A stretch of 64,000 nucleotides of DNA, from NCBI GenBank assembly GCA_963823675.1, contig CAWGMT010000025.1:186001-250000 (forward strand). Reading direction: 5' to 3'. Shown in pieces: positions 1 to 9,150 of this stretch. The position numbers and the translations under genes were made by a program. The notes under the pieces were generated by a model, which saw only the letters and a list, made by a program, of their open reading frames with translations, searched no databases and was not told the origin of the DNA. The stretch is from CAWGMT01 sp963823675 (GTDB lineage Bacteria; Planctomycetota; Planctomycetia; Isosphaerales; Isosphaeraceae). Each line of letters starts with the position of its first letter. Positions within the stretch are counted from its first letter, which is position 1.

Positions 1-1
1 C

Positions 2-3000
2 AGTCTGGGTTCGGGTGGCGCCCCGGACGGCGATCCCTCCAAGATCGGGCGCTACCGGATCATCCATCGGCTCGGACAGGGCGGGTTCGGACGGGTCTAT
101 CTTGCTCACGACGATGAGCTGGATCGCCCGGTCGCCATCAAGGTGCCGAACCCCGAGCGAATCACCCACGCGGAGGATGTCGAGGCGTTTCTCTCTGAAG
201 CCCGAATCCTCGCCAGGCTGGACCATCCTCATATTGTGCCCGTCTTCGATGTGGGTCGCACGGAAGACGGGCTCTGCTTCGTGGTGTCGAAGCTCGTCGA
301 GGGGAGCGACCTGGCGGCGAAGATGGGTCGGGCGCGAATGGCCTTCCGGGAATCGGGGGAGCTGGTTGCCACCGTCGCCGACGCCTTGCATTACGCCCAC
401 ACCCGCGGACTCGTCCACCGCGACATCAAGCCCGCCAACATCCTGATCGACACCGCGGGAAAACCTTGCGTGGCCGATTTCGGGCTCGCCCTCGAGGATG
501 AAGACTTCGGCAAGGGAGGCGGGCTGGCGGGGACACCGGCCTACATGAGCGCCGAGCAAGCTAGAGGCGAAGGCCACCGAGTTGACGGGCGCTCCGACAT
601 CTTCAGCCTGGGGATTGTGTTCTACGAGTTGTTGACGGGAAAAAGACCATTCCGAGGCGATTCGCTTCTGGACATCATCGAGTCGATCACCAACACGGAG
701 CCTCGTCCACCCCGGCAGATCGACGACACGATCCCCAAGGAGCTGGAGCGGATCTGCCAGAAGGCACTGGCGAAGCGGGCATCGGAGCGCTATAGCACCG
801 CGAAGGACATGGCGGACGACCTTCGGTTGTTCCTTCAAACCGCAGGGGGCACGGTCTCGCCTGGCACCCCTGCGGTCCCCGTGCCGCAGCCCGGATCAAC
901 CCTGGAAGCCGCTCCACTCCCGGCGACATCCCGGCAATCCGACTCGGGCCAGCGACCGGTCAAGATTGTGCCGAAAGGGCTGCGATCGTTCGATGAGCAT
1001 GATGCCGACTTCTTCCTGGAACTCTTGCCCGGACCTCGGGACCGGGATGGGCTGCCCGACAGCATCCAATTCTGGAAGCGGAGAATCGAGCAGATCGACG
1101 CCGACCTGACCTTCAAGGTGGGATTGATCTACGGTCCATCGGGCTGCGGCAAATCGTCGCTGGTCAAGGCGGGACTTCTCCCCCGGCTGGGCAAGCATGT
1201 CCTTCCGGTTTACATCGAGGCGACCAAGGACGAGACGGAACCGCGCCTGCTCAAGGGTTTGCGCAAGGTCTGTCCGGAACTCCCGCGAGGGCTGGGGCTG
1301 GTTGATTCACTGGCAAAATTGCGGAAGGGTCGCGTGTTGCCGCGAGAGCGCAAGGTGCTGCTGGTCCTCGACCAGTTCGAGCAGTGGCTCCACGCGAAGC
1401 CCGGTGAGAAGAACACGGAGCTGGTGACCGCGCTTCGTCAGTGCGATGGCGAGCATCTCCAGGCCGTCGTGATGGTCCGGGATGATTTCTGGATGGCGGC
1501 AACTCGATTCATGAGGGATCTGGAGATCCGCCTCGTCGAAGCGGAGAACTCGGCGGCCGTTGACCTCTTCGACTTGGACCACGCCGGCAAGGTCCTGGTG
1601 GCGTTTGGCCGGGCATTCGGCAAGCTTCCCGAGACGGCGTCGGATTACCTGAAGGAGCAGAAGGAATTTCTCATGGAAACCGTGAATGGGCTGGCGGAAG
1701 AAGGCAAAGTCATTTCCGTTCGCCTGGCGTTGTTTGCCGAGATGATGAAAGGCAAGCCGTGGGCTCACTCCACGCTCAAGGAAGTCGGCGGCACCGAGGG
1801 CGTGGGCGTCACATTTCTGGAAGAGACCTTCAGCGCCTCGGCCGCGCCTCCCGAGCATCGACTCCACCAGAAAGCCGCCCAGGCGTTGCTGAAAGCCCTG
1901 CTGCCCGGGAGCGGCACCGACATCAAGGGACAGATGAGATCACGTCAGGAATTGCTCGAAGCCTCGGGTTATGCCAACCGTCCCGGGGACTTCGATGATC
2001 TGATCCATATCCTCGACGCCGAGCTTCGCCTGATCACGCCGACCGACCCGGAAGGAAAGGATGAAGGCGGAAGGATGAAGGATGAACCAGAAGAACGATC
2101 TTCCGACTCATCCTTCATCCTTCATCCTTCATCCGTCCCGAGGTACTACCAGCTCACGCACGACTACCTCGTCCACTCCCTGCGCGACTGGCTGACGCGC
2201 AAGCAGCGGGAAACGCGCCGCGGACGGGCCGAGCTGCGGTTGGCGGAACGGGCCGCCCTGTGGCAAGCAAAGCCCGAGAACCGGCATCTGCCGTCCTGGT
2301 GGGAGTATCTGACGGCGGTATGGCTCGTCCCGGCGAAGCACCGTACCCCGTTGCAGCAGACGATGCTGCGCACAGCCGGGCGTGTCCATGCAATGCGCTG
2401 GGGGAGCGCCCTGGCGATTCTACTGCTGATCGGATTCGTGATCGGGAATTGGATTGCGGCGGAGCGCGAGCGCAGCCTGCGGCGGCAGGTAGCCACGGCA
2501 TTGGACGCGGTGCAGAACAACCAGGGAGTGGCGGTTCCGTTCACCGTGCGGGATCTGGAAAGATTGCCGCGCGCATCGGTCGCCGCAGAGCTGGCGGCAC
2601 GGTACGCGAATGCCGAACCGCAATACAAGCTGGGGTTGGCGTACGCGATGGCCCGTTACGGCCAGGTCGATGTCCCGTTTCTCGTTTCGCGGATCGAGCG
2701 TTCAGCGCCCCAAGAAGTCGATAACCTTGCCGCGGCGCTCGGGCGGGCGCGCGAGGCCTCATCGGCGGCGATCCACGACCTCGCGAAAAAAGCGGCGGGC
2801 CAACACAACTGGCGTCTCAAGGTCCGCTCGGCTGTCGTGGCGCTCCACCTCAAGGACGACGCGATCGCGGCCGACATGTGCCGCATCGACGGTCGGCACG
2901 ATCCGATAGAGCGCACGATCTTCATCGACGAGCTGCCTGCCTGGCACGGAAACCTCACACGGCTGGCGACGTATTGTCAGGCGCAGTCCGACGCCGCGCT

Positions 3001-4060
3001 GCGGTCGGGCGTCTGCCTCGCGGTCGGTAGTGTTGCCTCGGGACAATTGACCGACACGGAACTCGCAGCCTTGAAGCCTGTGCTCACGCAGTGGTACGAG
3101 ACCGCACGGGACGCAGGCACGCACAGCGCGGCGGGCTGGGCAATGCGCCAGTGGGGTATCGAGGCGCCTGCGCTGCCGGCAACAAGCGAACCGAGCGAGG
3201 GCCGCCAGTGGCTCGTCAATTCGCTGGGCATGACGCTGCTCAAAATCAACCCCGGCGAGTTCGTGCGCAAAGATCAAACCACAGGAGCACTCAGGCCCGG
3301 CATTTTCTCGCGCGGAGATCCACCCACAGGAGCAAGAGAGCAGAGGGTGCAACTGACGCGGGCCTTCGTTCTGAGTGACCGTGAGATCAGCGTCGGGCAG
3401 TTCCAGCAGTTCATCAGCGATGCAAACTACCCGAACGGCGAGAAACCAGAGAAACGGGAAGGCGCCCCCGAAGAAGACGTCCCGATGCCGGACCACCCGG
3501 TTGAGGGTGTCAACTGGTACGACGCCGTGCTCTTCTGCAACTGGCTTAGCCGCAGGGAGGGACGCACGGCATGCTATGAGCGGACCGGGAAGAAGAAGAA
3601 AGTCAAGCGCGGTGATTCCGAATACGAACACGACGTCTGGCGGCTGGTGGCCGACGCGACCGGCTACCGCCTGCCGACGGAGGCGGAGTGGGAGTACGCC
3701 TGCCGCGCCGGGACGACGACCGAATTTGCCAGCGGCAGCGATGAAGAGATGCTGCCGAAGTATGCAGTGGCCCAAGGCAGTCGCACCGCTTCCGTCGGGA
3801 GCAAGCTGCCAAACGGCTGGGGGCTGTTCGACATGCACGGGAATGTCTTTGAGTGGTGCTGGGATGGATATGAGAAGTACGATGCGAACTCGCCAGTCGT
3901 CGATCCGACAGGCGCGCCGGGAGCCCCCGACCGTGTGCTTCGGGGCGGGGGCTGGTTCGGCCTCGCCATCCACGCGCGGGCGTCGTCCCGGGTCCGTGGC
4001 GCGCCCGAGAGCCGGAACCCATGGATGGCTTTGGGTTTTCGCGTGGCCCGAGGTCTGTGA
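2..4060 (+). CDS. Ser/Thr protein kinase - STAND NTPase - FGE-sulfatase fusion (5' partial)
   Basis: Membrane-anchored signalling protein; the frame is open from base 2, so the true start lies upstream. The GTG at 143 falls directly after the VAIK lysine and would delete the glycine loop. Visible residues: glycine loop GQGGFGRVY, VAIK lysine near 47, HRDIKPAN with Asp near 141, DFG with Asp near 159, and GTPAYMSAEQA in place of APE. An AAA/STAND-type NTPase follows, with Walker A GPSGCGKSS near 378 and Walker B VLLVLDQFEQ. One transmembrane helix lies near 800-820. From about 1075 there is an FGE-sulfatase domain (RLPTEAEWEYACRAGTTTEF, GNVFEWCWD, VLRGGGW). In this family FGE-like domains fused to kinases are usually ligand or substrate modules rather than proven formylglycine enzymes. 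Substrates are unknown. An in-frame palindromic repeat sits at 2059-2134. No frameshift seen. Confidence 0.93.
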   Translation, partial: SLGSGGAPDGDPSKIGRYRIIHRLGQGGFGRVYLAHDDELDRPVAIKVPNPERITHAEDVEAFLSEARILARLDHPHIVPVFDVGRTEDGLCFVVSKLVEGSDLAAKMGRARMAFRESGELVATVADALHYAHTRGLVHRDIKPANILIDTAGKPCVADFGLALEDEDFGKGGGLAGTPAYMSAEQARGEGHRVDGRSDIFSLGIVFYELLTGKRPFRGDSLLDIIESITNTEPRPPRQIDDTIPKELERICQKALAKRASERYSTAKDMADDLRLFLQTAGGTVSPGTPAVPVPQPGSTLEAAPLPATSRQSDSGQRPVKIVPKGLRSFDEHDADFFLELLPGPRDRDGLPDSIQFWKRRIEQIDADLTFKVGLIYGPSGCGKSSLVKAGLLPRLGKHVLPVYIEATKDETEPRLLKGLRKVCPELPRGLGLVDSLAKLRKGRVLPRERKVLLVLDQFEQWLHAKPGEKNTELVTALRQCDGEHLQAVVMVRDDFWMAATRFMRDLEIRLVEAENSAAVDLFDLDHAGKVLVAFGRAFGKLPETASDYLKEQKEFLMETVNGLAEEGKVISVRLALFAEMMKGKPWAHSTLKEVGGTEGVGVTFLEETFSASAAPPEHRLHQKAAQALLKALLPGSGTDIKGQMRSRQELLEASGYANRPGDFDDLIHILDAELRLITPTDPEGKDEGGRMKDEPEERSSDSSFILHPSSVPRYYQLTHDYLVHSLRDWLTRKQRETRRGRAELRLAERAALWQAKPENRHLPSWWEYLTAVWLVPAKHRTPLQQTMLRTAGRVHAMRWGSALAILLLIGFVIGNWIAAERERSLRRQVATALDAVQNNQGVAVPFTVRDLERLPRASVAAELAARYANAEPQYKLGLAYAMARYGQVDVPFLVSRIERSAPQEVDNLAAALGRAREASSAAIHDLAKKAAGQHNWRLKVRSAVVALHLKDDAIAADMCRIDGRHDPIERTIFIDELPAWHGNLTRLATYCQAQSDAALRSGVCLAVGSVASGQLTDTELAALKPVLTQWYETARDAGTHSAAGWAMRQWGIEAPALPATSEPSEGRQWLVNSLGMTLLKINPGEFVRKDQTTGALRPGIFSRGDPPTGAREQRVQLTRAFVLSDREISVGQFQQFISDANYPNGEKPEKREGAPEEDVPMPDHPVEGVNWYDAVLFCNWLSRREGRTACYERTGKKKKVKRGDSEYEHDVWRLVADATGYRLPTEAEWEYACRAGTTTEFASGSDEEMLPKYAVAQGSRTASVGSKLPNGWGLFDMHGNVFEWCWDGYEKYDANSPVVDPTGAPGAPDRVLRGGGWFGLAIHARASSRVRGAPESRNPWMALGFRVARGL
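2059..2134. repeat. Imperfect palindromic repeat inserted in-frame in the kinase gene
   Basis: The left arm 2059-2085 is built from GGATGAAGG units and the right arm 2108-2134 from CCTTCATCC units. The reverse complement of the right arm matches the left arm at 25 of 27 positions, around a 22-base loop. It is translated as a charged stretch ending SSFILHPSS, between the NTPase part and the transmembrane helix. I recall similar FILHPSS-encoding repeats from planctomycete genomes; that recollection needs a database check. Confidence 0.7.
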
Positions 4061-4203
4061 GGGGAACAGGGGCCGTCCACCGATTCCGGTTCTGCGTTCA
4101 GGTTCTGACGCCTTTTCGCCACGCTGATGGGACTTTGTTTCAGGTGGCCCGATGTATGACCAAATTGATCGGTCTGAGCGGGCATCTGGGAAATGTCGGT
4201 TTG

Positions 4204-4265
4204 GAAAGGCTAGGACATGCAGTGCGCGATTGACTTCGGTGATCCGACTCGGCGAACTGCGTGGA
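4204..4265 (+). repeat. Dispersed repeat R1, copy 1 (62 bp)
   Basis: Begins GAAAGGCTAGGACATGCAGT and recurs in the same orientation at 12106-12167 with about two mismatches over 62 bases. Both mismatches would change an amino acid in the small open frame inside it, which argues against conserved coding. Confidence 0.8.
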
Positions 4266-4510
4266 TCAGTGAATTTGAGGGACGCTTCAAGAGCGTCGCC
4301 ATCCTCGATGACTCAGAGCAGTCGCCCAGCGTCTGGGCCTGCGCCGCGTGCCGAACCTGGGCGGATGCCCAGCAACGTAAGCGGCACGAAGTCCCGATCG
4401 GAACCCGATTCGGGCCGTGAGCGGCTGATTCCCCGCGCGCCACGGACAAAGCGAACCTCTGGCGACGTTGCTCTGCGCGGAATCCGAGAATTCCGAGCAC
4501 ATCCGGCGCT

Positions 4511-4614
4511 CGGGACTGATTCGCTCGTTTCGTGAGCCGGCTGCAACCGACCCAAGAGGTTGGTAACCCTCGGGCGTTGCCCCCCAGCCAGCAATCTGCC
4601 TGTCCTGGCCAGTC
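4511..4614 (+). repeat. Dispersed repeat R2, copy 1 (104 bp)
   Basis: Same length and orientation as 7827-7930 and nearly identical to it. Both carry TTCGCTCGTTTCGTGAGCCG near the left end and CAATCTGCCTGTCCT near the right end. Together the two copies bracket the small membrane protein and redoxin genes. Confidence 0.8.
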
Positions 4615-4875
4615 AGCATTGAAGCACCAGATCTTGCTCAGGAGACAGGGAATCCACGGTGACCTCCCAGGACGGTCTGGTCGGTACGTCGAAACGTTGT
4701 CGGTTCCTGAGGCCGAAAACATCAGGATGTATCGAATTCGGCCGCTTCGACGAGCGGCCCCAATTTCCTCCGGTTGATCAGCGGTTCAGTTCAGTCCCCT
4801 TTATTTCCCTCTAACGCCGTGCTACCCTCGGGACGATGCATTTGCATGCAACGATAGGCGTTGTCGGGGGCTGCC

Positions 4876-5103
4876 ATGAAGCGAATGCGACTCAGCACGC
4901 TGATGCTTCTGATCGTGATCGCGGCGTTGATCACCGCCTTGGTGGTGCAAGATCGCCTAGCCGCTCGCCGCGAGGCCGAGCTCAAGGGAAAGTTGGATAG
5001 CAGAGCACAGGTCATTGAACGAATCATGCCGCTGGTAAAACAACTGCAATCCCAGCAGTCGGACGTTGGAAAACCAGGCGTCAAGGAAGGAGATACTAAG
5101 TGA
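4876..5103 (+). CDS. Small single-span membrane protein (probably frameshifted near its 3' end)
   Basis: 75 residues as written, from ATG 4876; the open frame reaches back to a TTG at 4861 but the ATG fits better. The N-terminus MKRMRLSTLMLLIVIAALIT is a typical planctomycete signal anchor, followed by a charged, coiled-coil-like tail (RLAARREAELKGKLDSRAQ). Just after the stop another frame continues with similar Lys/Glu-rich composition (EVKGVKEQVIEGKTPEIGVE) and ends at TGA 5210-5212, overlapping the next gene's ATG by a typical operon ATGA. The real protein is therefore probably about 110 residues, with an indel near 5075-5100. Function unknown; probably co-transcribed with the redoxin downstream. 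Confidence 0.6.
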   Translation: MKRMRLSTLMLLIVIAALITALVVQDRLAARREAELKGKLDSRAQVIERIMPLVKQLQSQQSDVGKPGVKEGDTK

Positions 5104-5208
5104 GGTCAAGGGCGTGAAGGAACAGGTGATCGAGGGCAAGACGCCGGAGATCGGCGTCGAGCAGGCCCGGTCGCTGAGGTCCGGCGACAATCAACGAGGA
5201 GGAGCACG

Positions 5209-7715
5209 ATGATGCATCGGGAGCGCCTGGGATGGCCGACGGCATGGCTGGTAGCGGCCGTCCTTCTTCAATCGGGTCGGGCGGCCGCGTTGGACGCCCG
5301 CGCCGATGACCGGATGGCACCGATCGTCGCCGAGGTGCGCGCCCAGGAGGCGAAGTACCGCGACATCGAATACATCGTCAAGTCCACGATCCGCGAGGCC
5401 GATCCCAAGGCCCCGGATCGCCCGGCCGACGTGACCTCGACGGAGACATGCCAGGTCGTGCTCCAGGGCGATCGCATCTCCTTCAAGAAGGACGCCCACG
5501 AGCGCGTGCTGGCGACCCGGCGCATGGGGAGGAGCTTTCGGCCTACGACGGCGAGCGAACGCGCACGGTCGTCGCCGGCAGTTGCGTCAACATCCACCTC
5601 GGCCGCTTCGAGCACCCGGACGTCTATCCCGCGCACACCTTGAACCTGGCCCATTATCGCGTCAACTTCCCGCTCTCGGCCTACTTGGCGGGGACCGAGG
5701 CGATCCATGCCCATCCCAAGTATCCTCGCTTTAACCGAGAGAGCGGCTCGGTCTACGAGTTCACCAAGGTCGAGGCCCGCTTCGAGGGCGAGGAGGTCGT
5801 CGCCGGCCTCCGCTGCGTCAAGATCTGCATTAACCGATGGCATTACTCCAAGGACGTCGCGGCCCTCCAGTACCTCTGGCTGGCCGTCGAGCGGAACTTC
5901 TTCTGCGTGAGGGAGCAGCAGTCCTCGCCCAGAAGCATGTTCGGCGACCTGATCCTGCACGAGATGCACGTCAACCAGATGCGCCAGGTTGCGCCCGGAC
6001 TCTGGTTCCCCACGAAGTGGACGGTCATCGATTACGACGCCCAGGCGACGAGGCAGTCGAAGAAACCAGTCGTCCGCTGGCGCCGGGAGACGACCGTCGA
6101 CAAGGTCGATCTGGCTCCGCATCATGATGTCGCCTTCTTCCGCGACGTCGCGATCCCCGCGAACCTGCCCGTCTTCACGATCAAGGATCGCGCCCTGGTC
6201 GGCTCAGCGTACCCGCAGCCCGTCGGCGGCGAGCAGGAGAAGGCAAGGCTCGCGGACGTCGTCGCCAGGGTCGCCGAGCAGGAGCAGCGCTATCGCGACC
6301 TCGAGGTCAAGGCCCACGTCGATTACAGCCACCTCGGCACGGGCATCCTCATGGAAGGCATCATCACCGAGAAGACCCAGGAGGAACATTCGATCCTTCG
6401 TAGTCCCCTGGCCTACTTCAGCTCGCGCCAGAGGTTTAGCACGCTGGGCGGGCAGCGATCGGAGAATCTCCGGGTCGAGGCGTTCGACGGCGAATGGACC
6501 CGAACGCTCTATCAATCGAAGAGGGGTGCCGCGGAGGATCATGTCTCGGCCTCATTGCGCAAAGGGGGCATGGGCAAAGCCCAGGGCCGTCACGACGGCG
6601 TCCCGGTGCATCGCCCCCACGTCCTGATGCAGCGCGACGACCGGATCTACGGCCCGCTGGCCGACCTGCTCGTCTCCCCCTGGCACGATAAGATCAACAA
6701 ATACCGGACGCAGTTCCGCTACTGCGGCGAGGCGGAGGTCGACGGCCATCCCTGCATCAAGCTGCGCGGTGACGTCACGGTGGGACAGAGGGACCAGCCC
6801 AGCAGCTCGGTCGTCCTGTTCCTGGCCGACGATCGGAACCTGATCCCGATCAAGCTCGAGCACTACGGCGGCAACTTCGGCTTCAGTGGTCTGCCGGGCG
6901 GCGTGAGCCGCTGCGAGGATTTCCGCGAGATCGCGCCGGGCACCTGGTACCCCTTCCGCGTCGTCGAGCTGTCCTTCGATAACTGGATTCCGATGGCCCA
7001 GGGGCGGATCGTGCTCAACTGGCGCCGCGAGTATCGGATCGACTCGGTGATCGTGGCACCCCGCGTCGATGACGCCGTATTCCACGAGGTGATCGTCCCC
7101 GAGGGGACCAAGGTCCAGGTGCTCGATGAGGACGCGAACCACCTGGGCCAGTTTGAGCAACCCCAGGACGGGGCCGCCTCGATCACGCCGGCGCGTTACC
7201 TGGAGGTGTGGAATCAGGCCAAGGTCCGGAAGGAGGAGGAGCAAGCCCGGCAGCGGGCGATCGAGGCGACGATCGGCAAGCCGGCGCCGGAGTTCCCTCC
7301 TGCGGCCACTTGGCTCAACAGCAAGCCCCTGACCTGGGAGGCGCTGCGGGGCAAGGTCGTCATCCTCGACTTCTGGGCCGAGTGGTGCGGCCCCTGCCGC
7401 AACGATCTGCCTCGGCTCCGCGACCTGCACGTCGCCCGCGAGGCCAACGGCCTGACGATCATCGGCGTCCACCCGCCGGGCAGTGAGCGTGCGGCCATCA
7501 AGAAGGTCATGGACGAGTTCCATCTCGATTATCCCATCTGTGTCGACGTCCCGCCGGGGAGCCGGGCCAGCGCCTGGGGCGACCTCTTCGGCCGGCTGGC
7601 GGTGCAGGCGATCCCACATGCCGTGGCCGTCGACGGACAGGGCAAGGTCGTCGCCTGCGGCCGGCTCCAGGACGTCCTCGCCCGCACGAGTGGGCTGGTC
7701 CGGAAGGACCGATAG
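5209..7715 (+). CDS. Exported TlpA/thioredoxin-like protein with duplicated N-terminal domain (one frameshift)
   Basis: Starts at ATG 5209 after GAGGAGG, with a hydrophobic export signal (WLVAAVLLQSGRAAALDARA). Two similar modules follow, one opening EVRAQEAKYRDIEYIVKSTI and the next, near base 6262, opening VVARVAEQEQRYRDLEVKA. They look like outer-membrane-lipoprotein-type beta modules of unknown ligand. The last 150 residues form a TlpA-like thioredoxin fold with the CXXC site DFWAEWCGPCRND and the cis-proline segment AIPHAV, suggesting periplasmic disulfide reduction. The frame changes at about 5515-5525, beside GGCGCATGGGG, where the N-terminal frame (LATRR) must join the frame reading HGEELSAYDGERT. 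I read it as one gene of about 835 residues. Confidence 0.85.
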
Positions 7716-8112
7716 GGCGTCGCGTCGTGATCGTTTTCGAGCGAATCGGGACGACGGCCGAGACCTGGCAGGCACGGCTGGAAAAATTGAGCAAGGGCCG
7801 TCTGTTGGGTCGCCCCATTCGGCGATCGGGACCGATTCGCTCGTTTCGTGAGCCGATTGCAACCGACCCAAGAGGCTGGCACCCCTCGGGCGTTGCCCTC
7901 CAGCAAGCAATCTGCCTGTCCTAGCCAGTCTAGCCAGTCGTGCTGCAGTCGTGCTGGACGTAAAGCACGAAACTCGGGATCGTGCCGCTTGCATTCCTCT
8001 GGCTGGTCATGGCTCTCGGACGACCACGGTCTCGGTTTGAGCCGAGTGCCGATCGACCACCATGCTATCGAGTAGGCGCTCTCTGTCCATTCCACATGGC
8101 GTGAGTCAGGTC
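7716..8112. other. Gene-free stretch with dispersed repeat R2
   Basis: Lies between the convergent redoxin and EEP-hydrolase genes. It contains the second R2 copy (7827-7930) and, just after it, short direct repeats (CTAGCCAGT twice, CGTGCTG twice). No other feature seen. Confidence 0.55.
7827..7930 (+). repeat. Dispersed repeat R2, copy 2 (104 bp)
   Basis: Second copy of the repeat at 4511-4614, same orientation and length with scattered substitutions. It marks the left edge of the nuclease-rich cluster, whose right edge carries R1 at 12106-12167. Confidence 0.8.
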
Positions 8113-8847
8113 TTAAACCGTCCGCTCAACGTCGATCCATAGAATCGCATGGTCAGAAAGTGCGTCTTTAGTGGTCCCGATAAAGCCTTGTTCTCCCAAG
8201 TCGGACACGTATCTGGAATCCAGGATGGTGAAGTGTTGACTGACGAAAGCGTGATCAATGCGACAGGGAAGCTTGTGCTTCAAGGTCCAATAACTCGCTC
8301 CTTCAATCGGTGATGCGTGTTGCCATCCTTCGTCGCTCAATCTGCCGATGCAGTCTCCGCACATGGTCCGACGATATCGAGGGTCCGTGTTGAAGTCCCC
8401 CATGATCACAAACGGGCGGTCTCTCACAGTCGTCGCGGTCTCAATGATCCAGTCCCAACAGGTTCGTTGGATCGTCCTTTGCTTGCTGAAGTCGGGCACC
8501 CGCAGACCAAGGATCTCGCATCCTTCCTGGGGCAAGATTACGTGCAGGAAGTTTGAGGGGACAGATGGGGAGATGGCTGGAGCCCGAATAGAACCAAGTT
8601 CGATAGGCGTTCGGGATGCGATCAGAACGTGGTTTTCTTTCGACGGGGTGACGTGCGAAACCAGCCAGTTCGGGAGACCGCGGTCAGCCAGTTGATCGAG
8701 GAATGGGCGGCGGCTAGCCCCGTGTACGTATTCCGTGAGGACGACAGCATCGGGTTCGAGAGAGACAATAACATCAGTCAAAATCGAGGGAATCGGTTTC
8801 GCTCGGGCTCTGTGATTCAGATTCCAGGTCAAGAATCGCAAACCCAT
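8113..8847 (-). CDS. Endonuclease/exonuclease/phosphatase (EEP) family hydrolase
   Basis: 244 residues from the ATG at 8847. EEP-fold signatures are visible in order: LRFLTWNLN at the N-terminus (metal-binding Asn), a Glu in VVLTEYVHG, GDFNTDPRYRR (catalytic Asp/Asn), RIDHAFVS, and the terminal LSDHAILWID (catalytic Asp-His). These residues coordinate Mg2+ for phosphodiester or phosphomonoester cleavage in DNase I/exonuclease III relatives. Length and motif order match the compact cytoplasmic members of the fold; no signal peptide is present. The DNA or phospholipid substrate cannot be told from sequence. It is the most promoter-distal gene of the minus-strand nuclease cluster, 303 bases beyond the PLD gene, and so may have its own promoter. 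Confidence 0.88.
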   Translation of the reverse strand: MGLRFLTWNLNHRARAKPIPSILTDVIVSLEPDAVVLTEYVHGASRRPFLDQLADRGLPNWLVSHVTPSKENHVLIASRTPIELGSIRAPAISPSVPSNFLHVILPQEGCEILGLRVPDFSKQRTIQRTCWDWIIETATTVRDRPFVIMGDFNTDPRYRRTMCGDCIGRLSDEGWQHASPIEGASYWTLKHKLPCRIDHAFVSQHFTILDSRYVSDLGEQGFIGTTKDALSDHAILWIDVERTV

Positions 8848-9150
8848 TGCGGCGAGCCCTCCTGTTGCGGCTGGACGACCGCCCCTCGTCAGACCCTCGT
8901 AGCTGTCAAAAACTGGCGGTAATGCGGGCCGCGCTGATAGCTTAGCTTTCTGACACGGTTGATCGTCGTACCATGCCCAGCGGGCTGATCAGTGCGCTCG
9001 GGTCACCCACCGTCGCACCACAAATCGGCTATAATGCCAAGTACGCGACCCGACGATCGCCATACGTCCTCCCATGAGGCCGCCCGAGAGGGAGTTTGCC
9101 TGATTCTTTCCACCAGTGAGGTCGGGGCTCGAAACCGCTCGGCCTGACGG
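8848..9150. other. Gap between EEP hydrolase and PLD genes
   Basis: 303 bases without a convincing gene. It probably contains the promoter of the minus-strand EEP gene. A short open frame at 9003-9212 overlaps the PLD gene and has no recognisable features. Confidence 0.4.

Larger units (their letters stand above)
4061..4875. other. Gene-free stretch with two dispersed repeats
   Basis: No convincing gene lies between the kinase stop and the small membrane protein. Open frames here (for example 4217-4420) have no recognisable domain, and their start lies inside a repeat also found at 12106. The stretch holds one copy each of two dispersed repeats, at 4204-4265 and 4511-4614. Confidence 0.6.

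Noticed and set aside
2759..3973. 404-residue minus-strand open frame
   Set aside because: Antisense to the FGE-sulfatase part of the kinase; no similarity.
4217..4420. Open frame starting MQCAIDFGDPTRRTAW, with a similar start at 12119
   Set aside because: The shared part is repeat R1 only; both base differences between copies change the amino acid, and the frames diverge completely after it.
7874..7895. Possible sigma54-type -24/-12 promoter in repeat R2
   Set aside because: TGGCAC and TTGC are present but too far apart for the GG-N10-GC spacing.
6552..7994. 480-residue minus-strand open frame
   Set aside because: Lies fully antisense to the redoxin gene, whose domains are unmistakable.
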